A stretch of DNA of 64,000 nucleotides from Gloeophyllum trabeum ATCC 11539 (GCF_000344685.1 NW_006920420.1:696579-760578); one strand, 5' to 3'. Counted from the first letter of the stretch, positions 46,739 through 58,600 are shown. Program-made: numbers and translations. The notes: generated by a model from the sequence alone, not told the origin.

Positions 46739-47320
46739 CGTCGCCGTCATCGTAGAGAAAGATGTAAACGCGTCAAGTCTACGGTGTCAGTGCCACCTCG
46801 AGCAGCGAGCCAGGTCACAGCGGTAGGTGGAAGAGTGAGGACAAGCTTCAAGCCACACGTAGAAGCTCGGCAAGGACCTGCACGGTGATCGAACGGAAGC
46901 TTCCGATGCGAGCTGGATACATATCCAAGCATAACGAAAAAAAAATCAAAACAAAACGATTGAAGATGCTCTTCAGATTCTACGGACAGTCCAAGGACAA
47001 CCTACTGCTATTATCTCATAGGAGAAGACTCCCACCTGTAGCTTGAGCTTCACGCCATACGGGCGCAGACTGGAATTTGCAACAAATCCACGAAAGGAAA
47101 TGGGATTCCCATAAATGGTTATGTCTCATCATGATAAGTTCAATAACAATCAAGCCACAGTAGATTTGTTCGAACGTTCATGATGATCTGGCAAAGCGCG
47201 TCCATGGTCTATCTGTGATACATCGGGCGTTCCAACCCCGCATATGCATTGCTTGGAAGACATCACCCATGTGATGGGATTTAAATAATACAAGAATATA
47301 TCACTGGCTGTTGTCGACGT
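46739..47320. other. Intergenic
   Basis: Promoter of the zinc-protein gene and 3' flank of the UBX gene, both on the minus strand. Contains a short A-rich tract near 46,937. No gene was seen. Confidence 0.55.
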
Positions 47321-48868
47321 CTATACCCAACGCTGAACCACGACGCTATTGACTAGACCCGCCTGCTCTAGGGTCTGGGAGTCATCATCTAGCACGCGAT
47401 TCGGGAACGTCGTGCCGATCGTGTACGGACGCGCGTTATTCTCCGGCCGGGATCTGAAATAACGCGTGATCAGTGATGGGTACGTGGGTGTAGAATTAGA
47501 GGTTACTGACGCGTTGATGAAGTTCCTGATGTCCTTGACCGTGTGCGTCAAGTTCATCCTCGCCACAAGCCTAAAACAGTGTATCAATCAGCAAACCCGA
47601 CCCTTGCACTGACCACAAAAACCAAGACACACCTAGTCCCATCCGCCAACCGAATCAGCACACTCGTCGTCGGCTTAGTCTGGTCGACCTCAAATCGCGT
47701 CTGTATACTCTGCGGCTCGCGGTCCGGGCCCGCAGCGGCACTCCCACTCGCCGCAGTGCTTCCACTAGCGGCTGGGAAGCCCCCAGGCATATTCGACGTG
47801 GACGATCCTTCCGCGAGGGGCACGAGCGACGGGATGGGCGAGCCGAGCCGGTGGCCCGAACCTGTGAAGGGGACACCGGGGCGCTTGGGCGGCGGCTGGT
47901 AGTCTTCGTTGATGCGCCGCGCGACGCGGAGCTCGACGGGCTGGCCGGGGAGGACGTTCAGGACATGCGGCGGGGCGAGGCTGTCAGTGGGGTCAGAAGA
48001 ATGGTGGGAACGGAGGAGTCAAGACGTGACGTACCCAGCTTCGATCTGGGCGAGGAGACGCGCTTCCTCGGGGTTGTCGTAGCGGCGGAGCTCGCCGTCT
48101 TCGACGCTGAACCCGTCTCGCCAGAAGGTGAGGTGGCGGATTGCCGTCTCGGTCACTATACCGCGGGTCCAGTTCAAGTATCGAATACGCGTACGAGAGA
48201 ATGAACATACCGTCCTGGGGAGGCGCGTCGGGGTCGGGGATGTACTGGCTCTCGATCTCGTCGCTTCCCAGAGTGTGGCCTCCGCCGACGAAAGTAGTGG
48301 GCCGCGAAGGTCCTGCACCGCCCATGCCAATGCTGGGTGTCTGTCCTCCTCTGTGCAGCACGCGTAAGAGCATACGAATGGGTTTTTTTTTTAGGAACAC
48401 GCACTCAAAAGCCCTCCTCAGAATATTCCGCACGGCGTCTCCACCTGGGATTCCACCTCCAGCCCTGTCCGGGTTCTGCACCGAGATCCCACTGTCCGTC
48501 CCATGAGCAGCGGGAATTATAGATACATAGAATCAACTCACCTCCTCTCTCCACCAGCATACCAATCGACCGGACCCTGGTCCTCATCGTCTTCGTCCTC
48601 GCCACCAAGCGCGCCTCCCGCCGGGCCAGGCCCCAGCGGCCCGCCCATCCCCCCGCCCATCATCGGCGGCGGCGCTCCCCCTCCACTGCCAACGTCGCGT
48701 AAGGTCGCGATGCGAGGGCCGCCCGATGTACGGCTCTGTGGTCTGTGCATGAGTGAGTACATTGCCCTGATCTCAGCTGATCTGCGAGTGCCGGGGCAAG
48801 TACCTTGAGTTGGGGGCACTGTTGTCGGAGCTGTTCCAGTCGCCGATTCTGCCTATTCTCGGAGCCAT
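47321..48868 (-). CDS. SEP + UBX domain cofactor of Cdc48 (p47/Shp1 type)
   Basis: Adaptor that recruits the AAA ATPase Cdc48/p97 to membrane-fusion and proteasome-related tasks. ATG 48868 starts [15 protein letters not shown] Gly/Pro-rich linker and the conserved [18 protein letters not shown] block follow, then GGHTLGSDE. The SEP domain reads [51 protein letters not shown]. The UBX domain is at the C-terminus ([22 protein letters not shown] to NSVVVQRWV) and includes FPNRVL, matching the FPR-type Cdc48-binding loop. Roughly 365 residues over about seven exons. The usual N-terminal UBA domain is absent from this model. It is divergent from Nse3. Confidence 0.9.
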
Positions 48869-49271
48869 ATTCGTTACTCCTGTTCAGTAGTGAGATTGAA
48901 GAATAGGTATGGGATGCAGTTTGAAGAGAAACTGCGCGATACGGGTGAGTGCAGTGAGAGCGCCTAAGGCTATAGATGACCCGTCTGTGGTGGCCTGGAA
49001 GGACCTCGAATACTTCGGCCTATCAAAGGCTTTCCCCGGAACTGTCTGCGACAAACGGAAGGAGAGTCAAGTCTGCGGGGTTCTGTGGAAGCAGAGACTC
49101 GAAGATTTCTGAAGTTATAGCTCTATTCCAAGTTGTCGAGTGGCCTGTAGAATTACTGGGTCCATCAGTTATTTGTTACGAGGTTTTCGGGGGCTTGATA
49201 ACGTGACAATGTGAAATTAGCCAGGACGCGTCCGAGCGCGTCGCCCATTATTGCACCCATCATCATCGAGC
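48869..49271. promoter_or_regulatory. Divergent promoter region, UBX gene / Nse3
   Basis: A 403-bp interval between two divergent ATGs. No clear TATA box was seen; both genes are housekeeping in character. Confidence 0.45.
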
Positions 49272-50639
49272 ATGGCACGCGCAGGTCCCTCCCGTTCGCA
49301 AAGAGCCTCGCAGCCCAGCCAGCCTCAGCGCCCCCGTAGGGGAAGAGACACTCCACGCGATGAGGAAGACTCAGCCGCAAGTGCCGAGGAAGGAGACGAG
49401 AATGGGAACGAGGAAATGGAGATAGACGAGGACCTCCACCGAGATAAAGGGGAGAGCGTACGTATTCACCGTCTTCGGAAGATGCTGTAGGTGTCTCAAG
49501 GCGATGATATAGGAGATATACAGGAAAGCCAATGACCTCGTGAGGTTGGCGCTTTTCACGGAACATAGGAGGGTGCCGCTTAGGAGAGAGGAGATCAGTA
49601 AGAAAGGTGAATGCTGAATGCCGCTTCCTGATGGAATAGTGCCTGACCATTTTTTATAGTCCTGGGATCCAACACGCGTTCGTTTAACGTGGTGATGGAA
49701 CAGGCGCAGAAGATCTTGAGAAAGACGTTCGGCATGGAACTCGTAGAGCTTCGTTCCCGAGCGGGGCTGGATCAGGAGGAGAACGCGGAGGCAGATGGGG
49801 AAGAGCGCACGGGCTTGAAAAAGAAAGGCGCGTCCCTCTGGACTCCTTCTCCGACGGTAGTATTGACATCTTGCATTACAGCTGCGGCTGCTGGATCGAA
49901 GACCTATATCTTGCGCTCCGTACTCGACAGCAACCTGATTGAGCTCGCCGCAATTACGGATGCTGCCATTATCGAGGAAGAGATCGTGGACATTCCCGAT
50001 AATGACGATGACGAGGAGACGTACCGGACATATGGGAGCATTATTTCCTGGAGCAGTGCTGACCAGCTGCAGGCCATTGGCATCCTCTACGTGGTCCTGG
50101 CCCTGATCCTCGTGCACGGGAAATCACTCAATGATAGTACGCATCCATATTGTCTATGCTCTTGAACTACTATTGACACGCTGAATCAAGTGGCCCTCCG
50201 GGCCTACTTGAAGAAACTCCGCCTCCCTCCAAACGCACCCGTCAACTTCACCCCCACCTCCACACACAAGACTCTCCCGATTGATACCTATCTCTCCCAG
50301 CTCGTCCGTCAGGGCTACCTCGACCGACAGCGCGTGGGCGAAAACGCGCAGAAGGGCGGCAAGCGCGGACGCGCGCCGGCGACACAAGCGGGCGAAGACA
50401 ACGCCGCCATCGAATGGCGCTGGGGCACGCGTGCGCTGAGCGAGGTGGGCGAAGTAGGCATCGCCCGGTTCGTGGCGGAGTTCATGGTGGAAAGGCAGGT
50501 CGAAGATGAGGAGGAGGATGGGGAGGAGGACAATGAACGGAGAGCGAGGAAGAGGGAGCAGGAAAATAGGAAGAAGGTAGAGGCTATGGTGAAGGGAATA
50601 AAAAGGGCTGCTAATGGGTCGCTGAGCGATGTGAAGTAA
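49272..50639 (+). CDS. NSE3: MAGE-domain protein, SMC5/6 complex subunit Nse3
   Basis: Part of the Nse1-Nse3-Nse4 subcomplex of SMC5/6, which acts in recombinational DNA repair. Four exons (49272-49457, 49513-49606, 49660-50136, 50191-50639) give 401 residues. A charged N-terminus is followed by the MAGE homology domain: ANDLVRLALFTEHRRVPLRR, FNVVMEQAQKILRKTFGMEL, TYILRSVLDSNLIELA, DQLQAIGILYVVLALILVHG, then MALRAYLKKLRL, YLSQLVRQGYLDRQRVG and IEWRWGTRALSEVG, the winged-helix end with the WGPRA-like signature. The C-terminus is Glu/Arg-rich, likely a coiled coil. An acceptor upstream of the more obvious ACAG is needed to keep frame in exon 2. Confidence 0.88.
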
Positions 50640-51009
50640 TGGAGGAGGACTTTTGAGTGTGTAATCCAGGCTCGGTTGGTTACTTTACTTCGATGTATGT
50701 TCAGGCTACATCTGTTCTAATTGATGTATTGCGTAGATCATAGGCTTTTGTCTGCTTTCCTGAAAGCCATTACGATGCCTGCAAGTCTACATCATCTCCA
50801 AGCGTGCTGCCCACTACAGGATGCTCGATTCTGACCTGAAATATGGCTGCGATGATGGCGGTCGATTTCGACCACGATTGTTGAATTCGGCGGTTATCGG
50901 ATTACCCTTACAGGGCTTTTTAAATATGCCTGGTCGGCCTACCGGTCATTTCAAGCGTTGAACTAGAACTGTCTGAATTGACATGCTGAACAGGCGACAT
51001 ATCTCGATG
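50640..51009. other. Intergenic, 3' flank of Nse3
   Basis: No gene was seen; arm B of the inverted repeat begins at its right edge. Confidence 0.5.
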
Positions 51010-51985
51010 CGGTAATGGTGTTACCCAAAAGGGTATCACCGTCATTCGCACACTGTCCAAGTCAGCCACCCCTCCAGACATCACCTCAGACACGGTTGAG
51101 ATTACAATGTCAACCGCCGTTCGCGAGGGTATATAAGACCCTCTCTCCTGTTCTAACCCCCAAGGCGCGCCTTCACTCCCTCCCACCACCATCTACCTTC
51201 GACATTTCACCTCGCACTCGCTTCGCTCGTATACCGCTGGACCGGTCCACGCTGGCGTCGAATTGGGTAAGGGATCTATGGACAGTGGTGTTCATGACAG
51301 GTACGTGGGACTGGTGCTGGATTCACTGACCACGGTAGGTAGGCACGTAGGTAGACATCCCCACAGGTTCCTAGCTGGCTATGGATCAAGACCTATTCTC
51401 TTGCTGGCTGTGGATCAAGACCTACTGGATAGGCGACTTTCAAGACCTCTGCTCGTCAGTCACACCACACGGGTGCGTCCCTCTCCTCATCGGCTGATGA
51501 GAGCGCCGGCTGAGACAAGAGCGTCATTGGTAGTCGCGCCGGTCTACCTTCCGTAAATAGGGCAGCCCTCTGGTAGGGTGATCCGCGTACTACCCTGCGA
51601 CAGGGGCAACCCATAAAACCCCCAGTGTGCTGCCGGGAGCCAATGCGCTCTGCGGCTCGGAATGGCACGTAAGTGGGGAGGGCGATCCATGTAAGACGCG
51701 CCGTGTGGTTGTGCCGGAATGCCGGCGCTGGGCCCATAGAGAGTCAAGGTGAGTCGCACTGTCTTCTCAGTTGATACACGCGGCTGACAACAACATACAG
51801 ATATCTCGGCAAGTTCAAAGGGGCCCGTAAGTACTCGCTGATCCTGGAAGAAGATATAATACTGACGTGCCTATACGTTCTTCACTAGGGTGAACCGCAC
51901 GTCCGACGGATGTTCCGGGCAGTTGACCGACATCGTGCTCTACCCCTGCCTTCACTCCCTTCGTGACATGAGCGAAGACGGCAGC
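51010..51985 (+). repeat. Inverted-repeat arm B (spliced-element candidate)
   Basis: Plus-strand counterpart of 40,846-41,822. The TATA box is at 51,129-51,136, flanked by GAGGGT and ACCCTC. Putative introns are 51,301-51,366 (GTACGT...CTGAC...CACAG), 51,751-51,800 (GTGAGT...ACAG) and from 51,827 (GTAAGT...TACTGAC...CTAG to about 51,888). The core carries a 22-bp direct repeat at 51,374 and 51,403 and a short perfect hairpin CCCTG-CGA-CAGGG at about 51,594. Reading frames conserved in the core do not continue through the spliced 3' parts in the same phase in both arms, so a protein product is unproven. Confidence 0.8.
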
Positions 51986-52495
51986 GAGTGACATGCCTGC
52001 TGGTAGTCAACTTCTTGACTTGACTCCGCAGCGCCGACATTGGCAGGGGAACGGAGCCAGCGGTTTTTTTGGCACTGTCATTGCGTGCCAATGTATTAGA
52101 CGCAGCCCGAGCGTTCCCTACTAGAAGATCCCTAGCCGCTGTACCCACTACATGGAATAGATTAACTTACATAGAGCGACGCGAAGGCTCGTTCGCGGTT
52201 TATCCAGCGGCAGAAAGGCGGATAGTCTAATTATACCGCCAGTGCGACCACACTGAAGCTGGCCCTATCGCTTGATATCAGTCGCTGAACAAGGTGTTCA
52301 AATCTACTTCAGCAGTTCTGGCGAAACGGTCGCACATGACCAGTCTGATTCCAATTCCGCACCTTGTCATAGCTGGTCCAACAGAGAACGGGGTATATTC
52401 GGCAGTGCGCCTGACGCCCCGGACCGGTCGACGAGATACATATACGAAGTGCACGATAGTGGTTGCAGCAGGTCCCCCTACTGTCATTCCAGGCG
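51986..52495. other. Intergenic, GH5 upstream region
   Basis: No gene called. A small upstream ORF begins with ATG at 52,337 (MTSLIPIPHLVIAGPTEN) in another frame and overlaps the GH5 start. It could be a uORF if transcribed. Confidence 0.4.
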
Positions 52496-54069
52496 ATGTC
52501 ATATCTTAAGGTCGAGGGCACTAAAATCGTCGATGGCGATGGAAAGGAGATTATCCTGCGCGGCGCCGGGCTAGGCGGATGGATGCTGTGAGTCTTGAAG
52601 CTAGCGACCCTAGCCTCACCTTGACCTGCCCATAGGATGGAGAATTTCATAACTGGTTATCCTTCAGTCGAGTACCAGGTCCGAGACGCACTAGCAGAAG
52701 TCATAGGCCGCCAAAAATCAGAATTCTTCTTCGATAAGGTGCGCACCGTTCCTTTCACTCCACCCCGCGGTATGATTTCTAATTGCGGAGGTCTGGTAGT
52801 TCCTCGAATATTTCTTCACCGAGCCGGACGCCCAGTTCTTCAAATCCCTCTCCCTCAATTGCATCCGCATTGCCATCTCCTACCGGCATTTTGAGGACGA
52901 CATGAACCCACGCGTCCTGAAGCCCGAAGGATTCAAGCACCTCGACCGCGTTATCTCGCTCTGCGCGAAGCAACAGATCTACACCATCATCGACATGCAC
53001 AGTGCACCCGGCGGCCAGAACGGCGGCTGGCACTGCGACTCGGGGATGCACCTCCCGACCTTCTGGACTCACAAGGATTTCCAAGACAGGTTGATCTGGC
53101 TATGGGGTGAGGTAGCCAAGCACTACAGGGATAACCCCTGGATCGCCGGCTACAACCCACTGAATGAGCCCTCCGACGAGAAGCACACCCGGCTGATCGA
53201 CTTTTACGACCGCGTTTACACCGCGATACGCAAAGAGGACCCAAACCACATCGTGTTCTTCGACGGGAACACGTACGCCATCGACTTCTCGGCGTTCCCG
53301 GAGGACGCGAAGGACAGGTGGCCCAATTCCGCGTATGCGATACACGACTATGCGGTGTACGGGTTCCCGAAAGCACCGGAGCCGTACGAAGGGTCTGAAG
53401 TGCAGCGAGACAGTATTAGGAAGACGTATCAGCGGAAGCGCTCTTGGATGGACGAGCGCGGCTTGTGTGTGTGGAATGGGGAGTGGGGCCCAGTCTATGC
53501 GAGGAAAGACTTTGAAGGCAATGAATGGGAGGAAATCAATGGTAGGCGGATGAAAGTCCTGCGCTACCAGCTAGAGCTCTACAAGAAGGTCAGTATATTC
53601 CGGAAAGTCTCTCATCATAATTGACATGCGACTTAAGGACCGATTGAGCTGGTCTATTTGGCTGTACAAGGATATAGGGTTCCAGGGCATGGTGTTTGTC
53701 TCGCAAGACACGCCCTACATGCGGTTATTCGAGAAGTTCTTGCAGAAGAAATGGCGGCTCGCCGTCGACGCATGGGGTGCTGATGACCGCCACGTCCGCC
53801 ACCTATACGATCCCCTGGTGGAGCTGATTGAAAAGGGCGTACCGAATGAGAAGCAACGCAACTTGTACCCGCCCATCTGGGGTCTGGAAGGGCGCGTCAC
53901 GAGGCTGGCGCGCACCATGCTTTTGGGAGAGTACCTGGTGAAGGAATGGGCAGAGCATTTCACGGGGATGAGTGAGGATGAACTGGACAAGCTCGCGCAG
54001 AGCTTCAAGTTCGAGAACTGCATGAAGAGGGAAGGGCTGAATAAGGAGTTGACAGAAAATGCGGAGTAG
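52496..54069 (+). CDS. GH5-family beta-glycosidase, no signal peptide
   Basis: A clan GH-A retaining glycosidase, similar in outline to exo-beta-1,3-glucanases. Exons 52496-52587, 52636-52738, 52800-53588 and 53638-54069 give 471 residues. It begins MSYLKVEGTKIVDGDGKE with no hydrophobic leader, so a cytosolic enzyme is likely. Landmarks are LRGAGLGGWM, NCIRIAISYRHFED, IIDMHSAPGGQNG, the acid/base Glu in AGYNPLNEP, AIHDYAVYGF, the nucleophile Glu in CVWNGEWGPVY, and SWSIWLYKDIGFQG. The C-terminal 120 residues after that are not typical of secreted glucanases. The substrate is unknown; cytosolic GH5 enzymes in fungi are known to act on glucosylated lipids, which is one option. Confidence 0.87.
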
Positions 54070-54313
54070 CTCTGCGTGGTCATGAGTTGTGAGTGATACC
54101 TTGACGGTTACTGGAGGGTCTGCAATCTGAGGAGAATGCTGTAGCTACAGTGCTCGCACAAGGATTGTCCATTTATTACATCCACACTTTGCTGTTAATT
54201 TGTTCGCACTGGCATTATGTTACACTCTATGTAAGGTGAGCAGTCTGACCCTAACCTTAAGACAGTAGTGTTAGAAGGGACGCACCTCAAAATTGTCACG
54301 TCTTCCCCGTATG

Positions 54314-55393
54314 TCATCCGACCATACTTCGCTTGCGACCTCGCAATCGCACTACGGTCGGGGACGGGTATTCAGTATTTACCATCCTTTGGAATACGAC
54401 TGGTACTCACCATCATCTAATCGACGCTTTATACCAGTCCACTCTTTGCCCAGTTTCTTTCCATAGGCCTCTAACACTGTCGCAAACAGGGGCTCTGAGT
54501 CAGGATGTGTAGATGCGAAGGCGCGCTCAAGCACGTAGAGATCAACTGCCTTGTCTTCCACCAAAGTAGAAGTGTATGCGAGACCGAAGTCTACCAGGAG
54601 CTAGCATGGAATAAGTGAATAGGGTGGGCCAGTGTTTTGATAGACCCACGAGCTCGACAGAAGGTGAAATCCCAGGTGAGGTGAGTCGCAGCATCATGTT
54701 AGATGTCGTTAAGTCTCCGTGTATCACGTCGGCCAGGTGCATAGTTCCGATCTCCTCCCCGATCATACTCATTAGAGCGGCTGAAGTACGCAGACTGGGT
54801 TTGACTGAAAATTCAGAGATGCCAAGCCCCGTACCTGGTGTTAGGCCATTGAAAGACTGAAGCTCATGCACCGTCTCCTCAGCGATAGGCTCATCCTGCG
54901 ACAGATCCTCGCTCCATTCGGATTCCTCTTCGCCTTCGGCGCCTCCACCTAGCAGTGCTCTCACTGATTTGCCATCGATCCACTCAAAGCCAATGACGCC
55001 TTCCGCCGCGTCAACCAAGCGTATACCCGGAACGCGGACACCACTTCTACAAGTCATACCATACGTTAGGGTGCGTTCTTAAGTATAGAGCGTAGGTAGA
55101 CCTGAGGCATTTGAGTATCGTCCGAGCTTCACCCGCGATGCGGGCTCGAGTCAAAGATGTATCCAAGGTCGGGTGCCGATATTGTTTATGGAATCTGTGC
55201 TTGAGGAACACCGGAATCGATCCAGACGTCGAAGATTCGTGCAAGTTCGCCTTGTAGACTTTCTATCGACATCGTTGGCGGAAGTCAAGGTAATGATCTA
55301 GGTAGAAGATGCGACCAGACTTGCAGCTTCAGCACCCTGAGATATCGGGATCGCGTTCGCTAAAAGCACCGCAGAAGGTGCTGCTCCAGCCAT
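54314..55393 (-). CDS. BUD32: KEOPS/EKC complex kinase Bud32 (PRPK)
   Basis: Small atypical kinase/ATPase of KEOPS, which supports the t6A modification of tRNA and telomere maintenance. ATG 55393 (MAGAAPSAVLLANAIPISQ). The N-lobe has ISQGAEAAKVYKA (a loop resembling the Gly-rich loop), FLKHRFHKQYRHPTLD, with the catalytic-site Lys and the family signature, and SLTRARIAGEARTILKC. Then come GVIGFEWIDGKSVRALL, IGTMHLADVIHGDLTTSNMM (HGDLTTSN catalytic loop) and a VDFGLAY-type Mg loop at an exon boundary. KAVDLYVLERAF and the C-terminal RGRKRSMVG, the usual basic end, follow. An acidic insertion (GGGAEGEEESEWSEDLSQ) sits in the hinge. Divergent from CCH1, 302 bp apart. Confidence 0.92.
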
Positions 55394-55695
55394 TTGAACG
55401 TCGAGGATAGTCGAAAGAGAGCTCAAGCACAGCTAGAAGTCCTTTAATGCCTGCGTGCCTTCGAAGGACTGATAGACAATGAAGCATAGAGAGCAATCCT
55501 AATTTTGGGACGAATATTCTACGTTGGTCCAAAAATAAACTAAAAATAAACAATCTATTCGGTTTGTTGAGGCCGTAAGCAGGACTTCACCGCCATCGTT
55601 GCCATCGAAGCTACCACTCTAGAGGGCCAGGGCTTGTTCAGTGCGCTGTTAAGCGCGTTTGCAACGCTCAATACGTGTCTTCGTGCTGGCTGTAA
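55394..55695. promoter_or_regulatory. Divergent promoter, BUD32 / CCH1
   Basis: A 302-bp interval between two divergent ATGs, with an AT-rich patch (AAAAATAAACTAAAAATAAA) near 55,530. No other sites are claimed. Confidence 0.45.
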
Positions 55696-58600
55696 ATGGA
55701 CGTTCCTCCAAGTCCCTCGCGAAGTAGACCAGCAACTCCGAGCAGGAACTCCTCTACATCCTCGGCAGTAGATCTCGGTGGAACACCCACTGGTCTCGCT
55801 AACGCAAGCCCGATTTCGCCAGCTTTGGACCCGTCCGATAGCAGGGGCTCGTTTGCAAGGCGGAGGACAAGTTGGGGCAGGGTAGAGCCTGGGCAGGATC
55901 CGCTACGTCTTGATTTACCTTCGCTCGAGGACGGAGCGTCCAACTCTAACAGCGCGGGGAAAGGAAGAGTCATGTACGACAGTGGGCATGATGACGACCC
56001 TTTTACCTCACCCACGGAAGAACTGCCACGCCTGGGGCACGACTATCCTATCGGCAGTGCGGGCACGCGTTACGGTAACACATACTCGAGCACATACTCC
56101 ACATCGCAGTCCGGGCCATCGACCGTGTCTCTGATCCCTAACTATCGAAGCTACTCCGGCGGATCTGAGTCGACCGTGGACGGGGCTCGCGAAGATGACG
56201 AAGCGCATCTTACTGCCAATATGGCTCGGCAGGGAGCTTCAAGTAATTGGGACGCCAGTGAGGACGCGGACGCGGAGAGATTGGGAAGTGCGGCCCATCG
56301 CACGAGGCGAAAAACATTACGGTACAGTGCAAGTCCGTCCCCTCTAAAGCGAGCAGGGACAACGCTGGGTGGGGTATCGCGCAGCCTCCGCCGTGTCTCT
56401 CTACGAGTTGTCAATTTCTCGGGCATGGGCGCGGAAGACCGAGTGCGCCTAGCGGACCTAGAGGATGATGATATTGGGAAAGTAAAGAGCAAAGAAGAAG
56501 ATACAGAGGATCGGTTAAGGATGGAGGACTACCTGAAACAGACTCTGCCACTTAGGGGACGAACACTCGGGTTCTTGAAGGCAAGGAATCCAGTTCGCCT
56601 AGCAATGTTCCGTTTCCTTATATCCCCGTGCGTAAAGGCTTGCTGTGTGACCCTTTGTGATGCTGACCTGTGTTAGATGGACGGAACCGTCCGTTCTTGT
56701 GCTAATTATCGTGAACGCTATAGTGCTCACGATTCAAGCGTCGCGAACCCTCGTTGTCTCGGGAACGAGCGACAACCCTGGGTCCCCTACCCCTGTCAAG
56801 GGTTATTTCCACTCTTGGGAGGACTACGCCCTATTTGGTCTCTTCATCATCTTCACGTATGTTCCAATCATTTCCGCTGACCTCTGTTCCTTACGTGTCT
56901 TTTTATTGTACAGACTGGAGGCCTTTGCTCGAATATGTGTATCCGGCCTTCTCTTGGACCCTGAAGTGTCTGTTTCCTCGTTATTCACATCAACCTTTTC
57001 CCCACCGACAGATAGCAGTATCTCCGCCTCTGCTCCCAACGGTCCTAGCACAGTAGCATATTCATTATCGCAACCTCAACCCCTCCATCGCGGCAATTCC
57101 ATCACTCAACGTCTCCAGCGCATTCACTCCAACTTTATACGCCCATTTGCACTTGCACATCATTCGTTCACATACCCACCAAAATCAACCACTCAAGATA
57201 CCCCTAGAACCCCTCGCCCGAGGTCTGATACGGCGCGATCGACAACTCCCATGCACGAGAAATCTCTATCGCAAGCGCAAACCTTGCATGCTCACATTCG
57301 CAACCCGTCCGAACCCAATTTCCTTTCGACATTCCTGCGTTCCGACCGGACGCGCCCTGACACCCTTACCCTCCCGTTCACGCTCAATGTGAACCAAGAA
57401 CACGACGTAATTAGGCGGAATGTGCCGTACCTCAGGCATAGCTGGGGAAGAATTGACTTCCTAGCTGTTCTGGGATTCTGGATCACCTTTGCCTTGGCTA
57501 CAACCGGTGTGGAGAGAGGGTCTCATCACATTGGTATTTTCAGAGCAATAAGCGTGCTCAGGACGGCACGGCTTCTTGCTGTAACATCAGGTACTACGGT
57601 TAGTGCATGTTTCTGTCGAGGAGGATATTTTACCAGGGACTGATCTCGTCGTTTGATGTCCAGACGATCATGCGTTCTCTCAAGACCGCACGACCACTGC
57701 TTGCCGGAGTCGCTTATTTTGTTATTTTCGCGATGGCATTCTTCTCGTAAGTTGGAGGATGATTGTAATCCCTGGTTACTCACCTTGCTGATTGATCTTG
57801 CTGAATTCATTCTCACAGAATTGTCGGGGTGGAGACTTTCGCAGGGTCCTTCAAACGCTCTTGTTATCTCCTGGCGGTTCCCGGTGTCTCAGATGAAATC
57901 AATCTGGGCCAGGCATGCGGTGCATACATCGATCCCGTCTCTCTGAATGTCACTGGGTTCATACAAGCGAACGGCGAGACTGGGAGAGCAAAGGGGTACG
58001 TGTGCCCGTTGGGCCAGGTTTGCAAGGTCTGTGTTCCACGGATGGCCCTTCTTCCCTGTCACTCATCCGATAACAGGAGGGAGATAATCCCGAAGGTGGC
58101 ATTGAGAACTTCGACACGTTCTATAATGCTGTACTGCAAGTCATAATTGTTGCTTCTGCAAACGGCGTGCGTTCTCATGTTTTAGCAAAGCTCTCGTCTC
58201 ACTCACGCCGTATATTGACAGTGGTCACCGTTGATGTACTCCGTCATCGATTCGGAATACTTTGCTTCATGTTTCTTCTTCATCGTTTGCATAGTCGTGC
58301 TCAACTTTTGGTTAATCAACTTGTTTGTCGCTGTCATTACCAACACCTTCTCAGCTATCCGGGCTAACACCAAGAAGAGCGCCTTCGGAGCCGCACCGTA
58401 CGTATTCGTTTACTCGTTATCATATATTTACTGACATCGGTCTGCGTAACCAGGCTTGGCCCCGTGGTCGGCGAACAAGACGACGACTGGTCCATGGCAG
58501 ATGCAAGACGGGCGTCAAAGCGGAATATTCTCAAGGATGTTTACGAATACATCAGATGGTGCTGGGTCGCATTGGCCCTCGCGTCCCTCGTTCTGCAGGC

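Noticed and set aside
40846..51985. LTR retrotransposon with the two arms as LTRs
   Set aside because: The arms are inverted, not direct, and the interior holds four ordinary cellular genes with no gag or pol.
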